Origin: Proteiniphilum acetatigenes DSM 18083
GTDB taxonomy: Bacteria > Bacteroidota > Bacteroidia > Bacteroidales > Dysgonomonadaceae
Reading direction: 5' to 3'
Assembly: GCF_000380985.1 (NCBI RefSeq)
Contig: NZ_KB905696.1
Coordinates: 124,001 to 188,000 of the forward strand
Length of the DNA stretch: 64,000 bases
A model generated the notes under the pieces. It searched no databases, was not told the origin of the DNA, and worked only from the letters and a program-made list of their open reading frames with translations. This document shows, in pieces, positions 1 to 8,746 of this stretch. Made by a program: the position numbers and the translations under genes. How positions within the stretch are numbered: the first letter of the stretch is position 1; each line of letters opens with the position of its first letter.

Positions 1-375
1 CAGAAGAACAAAGATGATACTGATATAATCACCCGACATCACTAAAAAATAGGGATGAAGGCTTAATAAGAACAACGGTGCAGTAAAAGGTAGGTTGGAA
101 CGTGAACGAAGAAGATTGAACCTGCTGTTTAACAGGGAGAGGAGCCAGGCGATCAAAAAAACAGCCAGCGTGGAAGTAATCAGCGAGACCTGTGGATGGG
201 CAAAAAGATATGCTATTGGCTCCCAAACATAATTATCCCCGAGGGAAGTAATCCGGGGCAACCCTTGCGTATAGAACAATGCAAACCGCATACCGATCAT
301 TCCAAAAGCGGCGAGCAGAGGAGCAAAACGCCCCTCGACAAAAGCTGCACGAAACGACCTGACAACAGAATGCAT
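1..375 (-). CDS. Partial integral membrane protein, C-terminus beyond left edge
   Basis: An ATG at 375 opens a frame of 125 codons that stays open to base 1, so the protein continues outside the window. It begins MHSVVRSFRAAFVEGRF and then shows at least three hydrophobic stretches (roughly residues 17-36, 68-88 and 100-120), which indicates a polytopic inner-membrane protein. It starts 15 bases after the purD stop on the same strand, so it is probably co-transcribed with purD. I do not recognise the family. No catalytic motif is visible in the part seen, and no function is assigned. Confidence 0.7.
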   Translation of the reverse strand, partial: MHSVVRSFRAAFVEGRFAPLLAAFGMIGMRFALFYTQGLPRITSLGDNYVWEPIAYLFAHPQVSLITSTLAVFLIAWLLSLLNSRFNLLRSRSNLPFTAPLFLLSLHPYFLVMSGDYISIIFVLL

Positions 376-390
376 GAGCGCCTTAGATTG

Positions 391-1665
391 TTATATACTG
401 AGATCGAAGCCTATATCTTTTCTGAAATAACTATTCTCAAATTTTATCTTCGCTATATTCTTATAAGATGTCTCCAATGCTTCATCCATAGTTTTCCCGT
501 AAGAGGTGACAGAAAGTACGCGCCCTCCCGAAGTAATTACTTTATCCCCTATCTTTTTCGTGCCGGCATGGAATACAATACTGTCCTGCACATCATTCAA
601 CCCCTCAATGATTTTTCCATTTTCATATCTTTCGGGATAGCCGCCGGAGACCATCATCACAGTGACGGCATGACGGTCGTCTGTCTCCAATGTTTTCTCA
701 TCTAATGTTTCGGTAGCTACGGCAGTAAATAATTCCAAAAAATCCGATTTGATCAGCGGCACCACTACTTCCGTCTCCGGATCACCCAAACGGACATTGT
801 ACTCAATCACTTTCGGATCCCTTCCTACATTAATCAGCCCAAGAAAAATAAACCCTTTGTAGTCTATTTTTTCTTTTTGTAATCCTTCGATAGTCGGCTC
901 CACAATCCGGCTACGCACTTTTTCCATAAATAGTTCATCGGCAAAAGGTACAGGTGACACTGCCCCCATTCCTCCGGTGTTCAGACCAGTATCACCCTCA
1001 CCGATCCGCTTATAATCTTTCGCTACCGGCAGAATTTTATATGATTTCCCGTCGGTCAGCACAAAAACCGAGCACTCGATACCCGACAGAAATTCCTCTA
1101 TCACCACGCTCTTACTGGCGGCTCCGAACTTTCCGTTGAGCATCTCCCAGAGTGATTGCTTCGCTTCATTCAGATCATTGACAATCAATACGCCTTTCCC
1201 TGCTGCCAGCCCATCCGCTTTCAGCACATAAGGCGATGAAAGTAAATCGAGAAAAGCATTCCCTTCCATCACATTCTCCAGGGTAACTGTCTTAAAACGT
1301 GCGGTAGGGATATTATAGCGGGACATAAACCTTTTGGCAAAATCCTTACTTCCTTCTAACTGTGCCCCTTCTTTAGATGGCCCAATCACAGCAATATGGC
1401 AGATATCCTCATCTTCATGGAAGTAGTCATACACACCCTCCACCAGAGGAACCTCGGGCCCGACGACGATCATATCTATGTCATGATCAAGCGAAAACCG
1501 CTTCATCGCTTCAAAATCCGCCACATCTATATCGATGTTCACACCTAACGATGCTGTACCGGCATTCCCCGGAGCGATATAAAGATTATTCAGGAGTCTG
1601 CTCTTTTGAATTTTCCAGGCCAACGCATGCTCGCGTCCACCGGAACCAAGAAGAAGGACGTTCAT
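391..1665 (-). CDS. purD: Phosphoribosylamine-glycine ligase (GARS)
   Basis: This enzyme ligates glycine to 5-phosphoribosylamine using ATP, the second step of de novo purine synthesis in the cytoplasm. The 424 residues match the usual single-domain PurD length. The N-terminus MNVLLLGSGGREHALAWK is the PurD signature. An ATP-grasp region follows, with VLKADGLAAGKGV near residue 150, GGMGAVSP near 230 and NVRLGDPETE near 290. It is monocistronic with, or leads, the membrane protein at the left edge. A -7 box (TAGCTTTG) lies about 110 bases upstream, and the leader is filled with AT-rich repeat words. Confidence 0.97.
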   Translation of the reverse strand: MNVLLLGSGGREHALAWKIQKSRLLNNLYIAPGNAGTASLGVNIDIDVADFEAMKRFSLDHDIDMIVVGPEVPLVEGVYDYFHEDEDICHIAVIGPSKEGAQLEGSKDFAKRFMSRYNIPTARFKTVTLENVMEGNAFLDLLSSPYVLKADGLAAGKGVLIVNDLNEAKQSLWEMLNGKFGAASKSVVIEEFLSGIECSVFVLTDGKSYKILPVAKDYKRIGEGDTGLNTGGMGAVSPVPFADELFMEKVRSRIVEPTIEGLQKEKIDYKGFIFLGLINVGRDPKVIEYNVRLGDPETEVVVPLIKSDFLELFTAVATETLDEKTLETDDRHAVTVMMVSGGYPERYENGKIIEGLNDVQDSIVFHAGTKKIGDKVITSGGRVLSVTSYGKTMDEALETSYKNIAKIKFENSYFRKDIGFDLSI

Positions 1666-1774
1666 ATAATTTTCAATTACAAATTAGCAATTACTAATTA
1701 CCAATTATTAATTACCACTTACAGTATTCTTATTGGCATATTGACACATCGGCACATTAGTCACATTGAATATG

Positions 1775-1782
1775 CAAAGCTA
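1775..1782 (-). promoter_or_regulatory. Putative -7 box for purD
   Basis: The minus strand reads TAGCTTTG, a match to the Bacteroidota TAnnTTTG -7 element, about 110 bases before the purD ATG. No clear TTTG -33 box is seen. Confidence 0.45.
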
Positions 1783-1935
1783 CTAAAAAAATTGAAACTG
1801 TAATGTAACGAAATTTGAAATTTGGATGGATAGAGGTAGGAATAAACGGGAATAGACGACCTCTTCCAAAACCGATTCCAATAAGCAAAATTGATTTTGT
1901 CCTACGACAATGAGGTAAAATCGTCGGGAGGTTGC

Positions 1936-1943
1936 TATCTTTG
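1936..1943 (+). promoter_or_regulatory. Putative -7 box for the FabK-like gene
   Basis: TATCTTTG matches TAnnTTTG and lies 57 bases before the ATG at 2001. The -33 region is not a good match. Confidence 0.45.
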
Positions 1944-1954
1944 TAACTTTATAC

Positions 1955-1993
1955 GACAAACAACGTTCAACGGAGTGAAACGTAGTTAAATAT
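1955..1993 (+). repeat. 39-base dispersed repeat, copy 1
   Basis: The 39 bases starting GACAAACAACGTTC and ending GTAGTTAAATAT recur exactly, as reverse complement, at 56953-56991. This copy ends 7 bases before the ATG of the FabK-like gene. Relative to the downstream gene both copies have the same orientation. Confidence 0.9.
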
Positions 1994-2000
1994 CTCAAAC

Positions 2001-2969
2001 ATGAATATAAACCGAATATCGGCTCTTTTTGGTATTCGCTATCCTATCATCCAGGCAGGAATGGTATGGTGCAGCGGTTGGAAATTAGCAGCAGCAGTAA
2101 GCAATGCCGGTGGGCTGGGACTGATTGGAGCGGGATCAATGCATCCCGACACACTACGTGAACATATCCAAAAGTGCAAGGCGGCGACCAGAAAACCTTT
2201 CGGGGTAAACATCCCGTTGATGTATCCCCAGATTGAAGAAATCATGCAGATCGTGCTCGGGGAGAAGGTACCGGTAGTTTTCACCTCCGCCGGTAACCCA
2301 AAAACATGGACAGCGACGCTCAAAGCAGAAGGAATAAAAGTGGCCCATGTGGTATCCAGCTCCAGATTTGCAGTTAAATCGGCTGAAGCAGGTGTTGACG
2401 CCATCGTGGCCGAAGGGTTTGAAGCCGGAGGGCATAACGGGCGCGAAGAAACTACAACTTTCACATTGATCCCACAAGTAAGGGATGCGGTCGATCTGCC
2501 GTTGATCGCCGCCGGAGGTATTGCTTCCGGTCAGGCAATGGCTGCCGCGTTTGCCCTGGGAGCTGAGGGGGTTCAGGTGGGAACACGGTTTGCACTGACG
2601 GAGGAGAGTTCCGCCAGCAATGCTTTCAAGCAACGGTGCATCTCCTTGAATGAGGGTGATACTATATTATCGCTCAAGAAGGTGAGTCCCACACGATTGA
2701 TAAAAAATGAGTTCTACCAACAGGTACAGCAGTTGGAAGACCGGGGCGCCACGTCCGAAGAACTACGTGAGCTATTAGGCAGGGGACGTTCCAAAAGAGG
2801 AATCTTCGAAGGAGATTTATCGGAAGGAGAACTGGAGATCGGACAGATCGCCTCACACATCAAAGAGATCATCCCCGCAAAGCAAGTTATCGAAGAAATG
2901 ATCGGGCAGTACAACCAAACTGTTCATCGTTTATCTCAATCGGCCATTGAAGAACAATTGGCCAATTAG
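2001..2969 (+). CDS. FabK-like enoyl-ACP reductase / nitronate monooxygenase family flavoprotein
   Basis: The 322-residue protein is an FMN-binding TIM barrel of the 2-nitropropane dioxygenase/FabK superfamily. Visible signatures are YPIIQAGMVW near residue 14, NAGGLGLIGAGS near 35, KPFGVNIPLM near 66, EAGGHNGREE near 140 and LIAAGGIASG near 168, followed by GAEGVQVGTRF. The C-terminal GDLSEGELEIGQIA pattern resembles FabK more than classical nitronate monooxygenases, so a role in the reductive step of fatty-acid elongation is plausible. The two activities cannot be separated by reading alone. It stands alone, with a repeat just before its start and another repeat tract after its stop. Confidence 0.85.
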   Translation: MNINRISALFGIRYPIIQAGMVWCSGWKLAAAVSNAGGLGLIGAGSMHPDTLREHIQKCKAATRKPFGVNIPLMYPQIEEIMQIVLGEKVPVVFTSAGNPKTWTATLKAEGIKVAHVVSSSRFAVKSAEAGVDAIVAEGFEAGGHNGREETTTFTLIPQVRDAVDLPLIAAGGIASGQAMAAAFALGAEGVQVGTRFALTEESSASNAFKQRCISLNEGDTILSLKKVSPTRLIKNEFYQQVQQLEDRGATSEELRELLGRGRSKRGIFEGDLSEGELEIGQIASHIKEIIPAKQVIEEMIGQYNQTVHRLSQSAIEEQLAN

Positions 2970-2971
2970 CA

Positions 2972-3037
2972 TACTATTCTCATTAGTCTTATTGGCGCAT
3001 TAGTCACATTAATCACATTAGTCTCATTGGCACATTA
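2972..3037 (+). repeat. CACATTAG-type low-complexity repeat tract
   Basis: The tract between the FabK-like gene and the MBL hydrolase is built from recurring words such as CATTAGTC, CACATTAG and ATTGGC. Related words occur at 1731-1770, about 56915-56925 and 57799-57830. It ends a few bases before the downstream ATG. Confidence 0.6.
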
Positions 3038-3043
3038 GTAAGT

Positions 3044-3868
3044 ATGCAGTATGAACTTTTTCCATCGGAACGATTCTCTTTTTTCAGCCTGAGCAGTGGT
3101 AGTTGTGGAAACAGCTACTATCTGGGAAATTCTCATTACGGCATCCTGATCGATGCCGGTATCGGTCCCCGTGTCATCAAAAAGCGGCTTGCTCATTATG
3201 GAGTCGAGCTCTCCTCAATCATGGCGATTCTGGTCACACACGACCACTATGACCATATCAAATCGGTGGGTTACCTGGGAGAGAAGCTGTATATCCCGGT
3301 CTATGCCACCCGCGAGGTACACAAGGCTATAATGAACCATCCCCTTGTCCGCAACAATCTCAACGGATCCACCAGATATATTGAAAAAGGGACACCATTT
3401 CAAATTGAAGATTTCCAAATTACCGCTTTCAACGTGCCCCACGATAGCGTAGATAATTCCGGGTACTTTATTCAGTTCGGTAATCATAGATTCACTCTAG
3501 CCACTGATGTAGGCTCCATTACCGACGAAGTAGCCTACTATATATGCAAGGCCAATCACCTCGTCATAGAGAGTAATTATGATGAAGAGATGCTAAACAA
3601 CGGACGCTATCCCTATCCATTGAAACAACGTATCTCCTCCGGATCGGGACACCTTAGTAACCGTCAAACAGCCGAGTTCCTGGCTAACAATTACTCGTCC
3701 GACCTCCGGAATATCTGGCTCTGTCACCTCAGCGGTGACAATAACAATCCGGAACTGGCCTACCAAACGGTAGAAACACATCTTAGCCGCAAAGGGATCA
3801 AGGTGGGGAAACAGGTCTCGCTACAGGTATTACAGCGGAATATATTGTCCTCTAAGACCGATTTTTAA
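3044..3868 (+). CDS. MBL-fold metallo-hydrolase, WalJ/YycJ-like
   Basis: The 274-residue cytoplasmic protein has the metallo-beta-lactamase fold. The metal-binding motif THDHYDH is near residue 66, an early GSCGNSYYLG loop near 20 is typical of the YycJ/WalJ group, and further ligands are plausible in NVPHDSVD near 130 and the TDVGSIT region near 153. Family members act on nucleic acids or phosphodiesters; the substrate here is unknown. It lies 42 bases upstream of the flippase on the same strand, which may only reflect proximity. Confidence 0.85.
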   Translation: MQYELFPSERFSFFSLSSGSCGNSYYLGNSHYGILIDAGIGPRVIKKRLAHYGVELSSIMAILVTHDHYDHIKSVGYLGEKLYIPVYATREVHKAIMNHPLVRNNLNGSTRYIEKGTPFQIEDFQITAFNVPHDSVDNSGYFIQFGNHRFTLATDVGSITDEVAYYICKANHLVIESNYDEEMLNNGRYPYPLKQRISSGSGHLSNRQTAEFLANNYSSDLRNIWLCHLSGDNNNPELAYQTVETHLSRKGIKVGKQVSLQVLQRNILSSKTDF

Positions 3869-3910
3869 ACGACCTGACATCCGGGAGATCATCATCCAAT
3901 AACACCGGAA

Positions 3911-5407
3911 ATGGAGAAGACACTGAAAGAAAAGACAGTAAACGCGTTGGTCTGGAATACCTTCGACAAGACGTTTTCTCAGATAACATATGCTGTTGTC
4001 GGGATTATCCTGGCCAATACCCTCTTTCCTGAAGATTTCGGGTTGATCCACATCATCACAGTCTTCTCTGCATTTCTTAGTGTTTTTATCGACAGCGGCT
4101 TTACTGTGGCACTTATACAACGGAAAAACATTACCGACAGGGATTACAATACCATTTTCTTTTTCAATTTATCAGCATCAATAGTCTTATATCTGCTCCT
4201 CTTTTTTCTGGCACCGCTTATTGCGGTCTGGTTCGAAGACGCACGGCTGGTTCCGCTCTCCCGGACAATGTTCCTTACTGTAATTATTCAGGCTTTCGGA
4301 CTGGTACAGAGCAGCATCCTGATGCGCAATATGCACATGAAGGCCTTTGCCATATCCAACATTGTTCCATTGTTGATATCGGGTACCATTGCCGTAATAT
4401 TGGCTTTAAACGGATACGGCCCCTGGGCATTGGTCGCCCAGGCGCTGGCATTAGCAGCTGTACGCTCCATCCTGTTATGGGTGCAAAACAGCTGGCGTCC
4501 ACGTATTCAATTTGACAAGGCATCTTTCATGAGTCTTTACTCAACAGGAAAGAACATGTTTCTCGCCTCATTTACGGGGACATTGTTCCAGAATCTGTAT
4601 CCGCTAATTATCGGTATTTGGTACAGTCTCAGGGACCTGGGATACTATAGCCAGGCAGATCGCTGGAGCAAGATGGGATATACCGCGCTGGGACAGGCAT
4701 TGGGACAGTCGCTCTTCCCTGCACTCTCTTCCATACAGGATGATCCCGAACGGATGCAGCGTGTTTATGGGAAAACAAACCGTACCGCAGCCTATCTCTC
4801 TTTTCCTTTCTTTCTGGGATTGATCGTTGTGGCAACACCGTTGTTCCATGTCCTGTTCGGAACAAAGTGGGATGCCTCGATTCCACTATTCCAACTCCTG
4901 CTGGTGAAAGGTATTTTCTTTGTGTTCACTACGCTTATGACCAACTACCTTATTGCCCAGGGAAGGACTAAAACGGTTTTTCATTTCGAACTGATAAAAA
5001 ATGGAGTTATCCTTCTTGCCATCTTACTGACCGTGCGGATAAGTATTCCTGCATTAGTGGCAGGACAGGCTGCTGCAGGATTGGCTCATTATGTCATCGC
5101 TCTCATTATTACAAGCCGCGCTACTCAATACAGTATCAAACAACAATTGAAAGATATATTTCCCTATATCGTGATCGGCGGATCGGTATGCGCCCTGTTG
5201 ATGCTTGTTCCAATGATTACAGAGAACCCTTATTGGCAACTGGTATTACAGATTACTGCCGGCTTTCTTATTTACACCGGTATCAACAAATTATTGCGAT
5301 CGACTATACAACAAGATATATTTAATACAATCGCAAACAAGATAAAAAACGTAAAAGATCTCCGGAAGAACGATCACAAAGGCAACAACGACTCTACGGT
5401 AGAGTGA
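3911..5407 (+). CDS. Polysaccharide flippase, MOP superfamily (Wzx/PST type)
   Basis: The 498-residue protein is almost entirely hydrophobic, with about 12-14 membrane segments. The N-terminal region KTVNALVWNTFDKTFSQ and the alternating pattern of helices are typical of PST-family O-unit or exopolysaccharide flippases, which move lipid-linked repeat units across the inner membrane. The soluble C-terminal tail is short and polar. Its last 34 bases overlap the end of the convergent HAD phosphatase gene. With the nonulosonate operon and glycosyltransferases nearby, it probably exports the glycan built by this locus. Confidence 0.85.
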   Translation: MEKTLKEKTVNALVWNTFDKTFSQITYAVVGIILANTLFPEDFGLIHIITVFSAFLSVFIDSGFTVALIQRKNITDRDYNTIFFFNLSASIVLYLLLFFLAPLIAVWFEDARLVPLSRTMFLTVIIQAFGLVQSSILMRNMHMKAFAISNIVPLLISGTIAVILALNGYGPWALVAQALALAAVRSILLWVQNSWRPRIQFDKASFMSLYSTGKNMFLASFTGTLFQNLYPLIIGIWYSLRDLGYYSQADRWSKMGYTALGQALGQSLFPALSSIQDDPERMQRVYGKTNRTAAYLSFPFFLGLIVVATPLFHVLFGTKWDASIPLFQLLLVKGIFFVFTTLMTNYLIAQGRTKTVFHFELIKNGVILLAILLTVRISIPALVAGQAAAGLAHYVIALIITSRATQYSIKQQLKDIFPYIVIGGSVCALLMLVPMITENPYWQLVLQITAGFLIYTGINKLLRSTIQQDIFNTIANKIKNVKDLRKNDHKGNNDSTVE

Positions 5408-5919
5408 AGTAACCCGCAGTCGTATAATATCTTTTCCACAAATTCGCGGAAAGCACCCCGGCCGCCCTGTCTGTTTGTCACATAGCTCACCTCTTTTTGG
5501 ATATAATCCGAAGCATCAGCCGGTGCGGCACTGAATCCTACCGTACGCAGCAGTGGCAGGTCGTTGATATCGTCACCGATAAACGCAATATCCTGCAAAG
5601 AAATATGGAGTTCTCCGCAAAGAAGTTTAGCCAGTTGCAGTTTATCCTGAACGCCTATATAACAACGCCCGATACGAAGTTTCCGTGCCCGTTGCTTCAC
5701 GATTTCCGTATTCTCACCGGTCATTATGACCGTATCGACACCGTGTTTCCGAAGCATCGCCACTCCCCATCCGTCACGGACAGAGAATTTTTTCATCACA
5801 TCGCCTTCGGCCGTATAGTACATACCGCCATCCGTCCATACCCCATCGATATCCGTAATCACCAGTTTCGGGAGATTTTTCTTCATTTCAGTTTCATCCA
5901 TATGCATCAGTCCATTCAA
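5374..5919 (-). CDS. KdsC-type HAD phosphatase, probable nonulosonate-9-phosphate phosphatase
   Basis: The 181-residue HAD protein of the C0/KdsC type carries motif I DIDGVWTDG near residue 21, motif II TGENT near 68, a Lys in QDKLQLAK near 92 and motif IV GDDINDLPLL near 115. Related enzymes dephosphorylate KDO-8-P or KDN/Neu5Ac-9-P; Bacteroides thetaiotaomicron has a KDN-9-P phosphatase of this type beside a NeuB-like synthase. The neighbouring synthase and cytidylyltransferase make a nonulosonate-9-phosphate the likely substrate. The start could also be the Met at residue 12 (5886). Its 3' end overlaps the flippase. Confidence 0.85.
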   Translation of the reverse strand: MNGLMHMDETEMKKNLPKLVITDIDGVWTDGGMYYTAEGDVMKKFSVRDGWGVAMLRKHGVDTVIMTGENTEIVKQRARKLRIGRCYIGVQDKLQLAKLLCGELHISLQDIAFIGDDINDLPLLRTVGFSAAPADASDYIQKEVSYVTNRQGGRGAFREFVEKILYDCGLLHSTVESLLPL

Positions 5920-5942
5920 AGAGAGCTATTCATCATTATTTG

Positions 5943-6986
5943 TCAACCCAGAAAATCACCATAAATAATTTCATCCTTCGGTATTTTCTTTGTTACCGTA
6001 CGCCCGATCACAAGTCCCCTATCTGCCCACTGGTAGCCGTCGCCCGGGCTTAGAAGGTGCAAGTCGCTTTCGGAGATCACATCTCCCGGCAACAGGTCTC
6101 GTTTGGCAGCCAACGACCGTTCGAGTTTGCGGCGCGCTTCTGCGACTTCCTCTTCTACAAAAAGATCTTCTTTTCCTAACCACCTTTCGGTCACACGAAT
6201 ATCACGGATCATTCGGTTGACTCCGTCAGGACCTAACGACCCGGCCTGGTCTGTCCCTTTCATACGGCGGTCGATAGATACATGTTTTTCAATTATTTCT
6301 GCTCCCATCCCTACTGCAACCGCCGCCGCTGCAATACCGATGGTATGGTCGGAAAAACCGATACGGTACTGACCGTAATGTTTCTTCAGATAACGGATCG
6401 TATTGAGGTTCAATTTATCGGGATGCGTTGGATATTGCGACACGCAATGCAGTATGGATATACTGGAATGATACCGGGTAATAATATCGAGCGCATCGTC
6501 CAGCTCTTTCTTTCCTGTCATACCGGTCGACAAGATGATAGGGATTTTTGTCTCAGCCATCGCTTCCAGCAGTGGAAGATTGGTCAGGTCGCGGCTGGCT
6601 ACTTTCAAATAGTCGGGTGTAAAGAGTTTCAGCAATGAGAGGCAACCTATTGCACAAAGAGTTTCTACAAATTCGAGTCCTCTCGACCGGGCATGTTGAT
6701 ATATTTCGTGATGCTCTTCGTCCGACAACTCGAGGAACGCCCGGTGTTCGCCATAGGTTCTGCCAAAAGCGTGCGGCGAATTATATGGCTGATTCATCTG
6801 TGAGACTGACAGTTCCTCTTTCAGATCACGTTTCGTCAATTTCACGGCATCCATCGGCTTCAGGTCGATATCGAAAACCTCTTCTTTCACCGGACGGGAC
6901 ACCAGATCGACAATCAGTTTGGCAATATCCACTGAACCGTTATGGTTCTGACCGATCTCCCCGATTATATAGGTATGTGGGTTCAT
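5943..6986 (-). CDS. neuB: NeuB-family nonulosonate (sialic acid/KDN-type) synthase
   Basis: The 347-residue enzyme condenses phosphoenolpyruvate with a six-carbon sugar or sugar phosphate to make a nine-carbon acid. The N-terminal TIM barrel begins IIGEIGQNHNGSVD and includes KLTKRDL, ILSTGMTG near residue 150, GFSDHT near 212 and EKHVSID near 235. A C-terminal SAF (antifreeze-like) domain starts near residue 280 with RSLAAKRDLLPGD. The adjacent phosphatase suggests a 9-phosphate product. The ATG lies 11 bases after a 34-base dispersed repeat (6998-7031). The exact sugar (Neu5Ac, KDN or another) cannot be told from sequence. Confidence 0.9.
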   Translation of the reverse strand: MNPHTYIIGEIGQNHNGSVDIAKLIVDLVSRPVKEEVFDIDLKPMDAVKLTKRDLKEELSVSQMNQPYNSPHAFGRTYGEHRAFLELSDEEHHEIYQHARSRGLEFVETLCAIGCLSLLKLFTPDYLKVASRDLTNLPLLEAMAETKIPIILSTGMTGKKELDDALDIITRYHSSISILHCVSQYPTHPDKLNLNTIRYLKKHYGQYRIGFSDHTIGIAAAAVAVGMGAEIIEKHVSIDRRMKGTDQAGSLGPDGVNRMIRDIRVTERWLGKEDLFVEEEVAEARRKLERSLAAKRDLLPGDVISESDLHLLSPGDGYQWADRGLVIGRTVTKKIPKDEIIYGDFLG

Positions 6987-6997
6987 ATGATTATAAA

Positions 6998-7031
6998 TTT
7001 AGACACAAGAGCCAAGAATCAAGACACAAGA
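6998..7031 (-). repeat. Oriented 5' element, copy 1 (upstream of neuB)
   Basis: In the sense of the downstream gene it reads TCTTGTGTCTTGATTCTTGG followed by CTCTTGTGTCTAAA, ending 11 bases before the neuB ATG. Close copies lie upstream of the methyltransferase (11769-11803) and trpE (60999-61033), all in the same orientation relative to the gene they precede. Confidence 0.85.
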
Positions 7032-7061
7032 TATTTTAATCATTAAATAGATTCATGCTGT

Positions 7062-7838
7062 TTATTTGATGTTCAAACGGATTTGCTGTTTCATCTGTTC
7101 GTAAAACCCGGGAAAAGCCTCTAATGTTTCCAGTACAGACTGAATATCGATCCTCCCGTACCTTTCCATGCAACGGGCATAAATTGTACACTGCATTTCA
7201 AAATCTTCCGGCGTATCCAGTGTCAGGCGGATATTGCTGTTCTCTTCTACCTCCCGTGGAATAGGAATAAGATCGATATCAAAACCATCGGGGTGCGTGT
7301 AGATGTAATTGGTGACATGCTCACGGTAAAGTTCTTCTGTGGTTGCCTCTGCAACGCGCTTCAGCGCATCGGAACGCACCGCTTCCGGCCAGAATCCCCA
7401 ATGTGTTTTTATCGTTGGCACCCCCTGCGATGTGGAAAAAGCGATATAATCATGATGCTGTGCATTGATACGCCCGGCCAACATCTCCACAGCATCCATA
7501 TCGAGGAACGGATTGTCTGCGCAAATACGGATTACCTTTCCTGCTCCGCTATAAGATGCCGCGTCAATAAAACGCCGGAGGACATCTTCCTCACTCCCCC
7601 GAAATACAGGAAAACCACACCTTTTCCCAATCTCTTCAATGAGATTATCCGACGGATTCACAGTAGTCGCCACCAGCATTACAACCTCCTGTTTACGGGC
7701 AAAATGCTCCTTCAACCTTTGCAACAGCAATTCCAGTACGCCTTTCTCTTTATAGAATGGCCTGACCATCTTACCGGGCAGACGGGTGGCTCCCATACGT
7801 GCCTGGATAATAATCCCTGTTGTATCTCCTTTTTCCAT
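7062..7838 (-). CDS. Acylneuraminate cytidylyltransferase-like protein (SpsF/NeuA type)
   Basis: This protein should transfer CMP to the nonulosonic acid, giving the activated donor. The nucleotidyltransferase signature IIIQARMGATRLPGKM lies at the N-terminus, and later motifs include VFRGSEEDVLRRF and ICADNPFLD, as in the SpsF branch of acylneuraminate cytidylyltransferases. I place the start at the ATG at 7838, one base after the stop of the upstream gene, because homologs begin at this motif. A longer frame to 7871 is open, and a TTG at 7847 follows an AGGAGG. It is the second gene of the nonulosonate operon. Confidence 0.82.
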   Translation of the reverse strand: MEKGDTTGIIIQARMGATRLPGKMVRPFYKEKGVLELLLQRLKEHFARKQEVVMLVATTVNPSDNLIEEIGKRCGFPVFRGSEEDVLRRFIDAASYSGAGKVIRICADNPFLDMDAVEMLAGRINAQHHDYIAFSTSQGVPTIKTHWGFWPEAVRSDALKRVAEATTEELYREHVTNYIYTHPDGFDIDLIPIPREVEENSNIRLTLDTPEDFEMQCTIYARCMERYGRIDIQSVLETLEAFPGFYEQMKQQIRLNIK

Positions 7839-7839
7839 A

Positions 7840-8694
7840 TCAGTCAACAGACATCCTCCTAAAAGCATCAATGAACGAGCCGGGAGTTATATTGATGATT
7901 TCTTTTCCTCTCTTCCTGCTGTAAGCCTCCACCTCATGGTATGAACGGAAGGCGACTGCCATGCTGTCCAGCAATTCATGTAACCTATGCGAAGACACCA
8001 CCCGTTGCGTACTATTCCGGTCATAGAAATGTGCCCGGTCTTCATTGACAATATTATTTTCATCCACCCAGATTTCCTTCATCCAGGAATGATCAGCACC
8101 AGCCAGATAGATCGTATCATAAGGCAGTTGAAGCGCCACCATCAGACACGCCACCAACACATTACGCGGACGGGGCATTCCAAGTCGTTTTCTGTAACAG
8201 AAATGACGAAAACTAACCACGCCTTCCACGGGAGTAGCGTTGAACCAGTGAATACGGATATAAGGCGACCGGCTTACTATCTCCTGCCAGGCAGCATATT
8301 TACGTGCACTTACCGGAACGAAGAGATGCATCTCCCACACCGTTCTATCTACCATCGGCACAAAAAGTTTCTGCCGTGTGGCTTCATCTTCAAAAAAAGC
8401 AGGATCCATCAGCAGGTAAAACATGGGGCGGAATCTGGCGAAATCATCCGAAGAAGCCGAAAAATTGACCATCATCAGATCTTTCCCTTCCAGAAAAGAT
8501 GACCGTTCGGATAATAACAGGCGGAGTGAAGGGCCGTTTCCCAGCACAACTAGCTCTTTATTGTTATTGTACACCGGCAGGGAAAACGGTTTTACCCTCC
8601 TTGACAACAGGATAATACGGAAAAGGCTCAACAAAGTATTTCCCACCTCTCCGATTTTTGTATATATTTGCTCCAATCCCGATATATTCTGCAT
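7840..8694 (-). CDS. Rossmann-type GNGPSL protein, putative nonulosonate transferase
   Basis: The 284-residue protein shows a Rossmann-like nucleotide loop ELVVLGNGPSL near residue 48 and a later YLAGADHSWMKEIWVD segment. GNGPSL near the start is also found in GT42 sialyltransferases, and similar glycine-rich loops occur in DUF115/MptE-like proteins, so a transferase using the CMP sugar made by the next two genes is a reasonable but unproven guess. The frame extends to 8745, but a strong promoter occupies 8716-8746. I therefore use the ATG at 8694, 22 bases below the -7 box. It is the first gene of the operon. Confidence 0.65.
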   Translation of the reverse strand: MQNISGLEQIYTKIGEVGNTLLSLFRIILLSRRVKPFSLPVYNNNKELVVLGNGPSLRLLLSERSSFLEGKDLMMVNFSASSDDFARFRPMFYLLMDPAFFEDEATRQKLFVPMVDRTVWEMHLFVPVSARKYAAWQEIVSRSPYIRIHWFNATPVEGVVSFRHFCYRKRLGMPRPRNVLVACLMVALQLPYDTIYLAGADHSWMKEIWVDENNIVNEDRAHFYDRNSTQRVVSSHRLHELLDSMAVAFRSYHEVEAYSRKRGKEIINITPGSFIDAFRRMSVD

Positions 8695-8715
8695 TTCGCT
8701 CACTGCCAATTTACA

Positions 8716-8746
8716 CAAAAATACTACTTTTGGCCAAACAATCAAA
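8716..8746 (-). promoter_or_regulatory. Promoter of the nonulosonate operon
   Basis: On the minus strand TTTG (8743-8746), a 19-base spacer and TATTTTTG (8716-8723) match the Bacteroidota -33/-7 consensus well. It rules out the in-frame ATG at 8745 and supports the start at 8694. Confidence 0.75.

Larger units (their letters stand above)
1666..2000. other. Divergent intergenic region with repeat words and two promoters
   Basis: No gene is seen in this 335-base stretch. It holds AT-rich repeated words (about 1667-1715), CACATTAG-type words (1731-1770), a -7 box for purD at 1775-1782 on the minus strand, a -7 box for the FabK-like gene at 1936-1943 on the plus strand, and a 39-base dispersed repeat at 1955-1993. 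Confidence 0.6.

Noticed and set aside
8695-8745. ATG at 8745 as start of the GNGPSL protein
   Set aside because: It falls within the -33 element of a near-consensus promoter.
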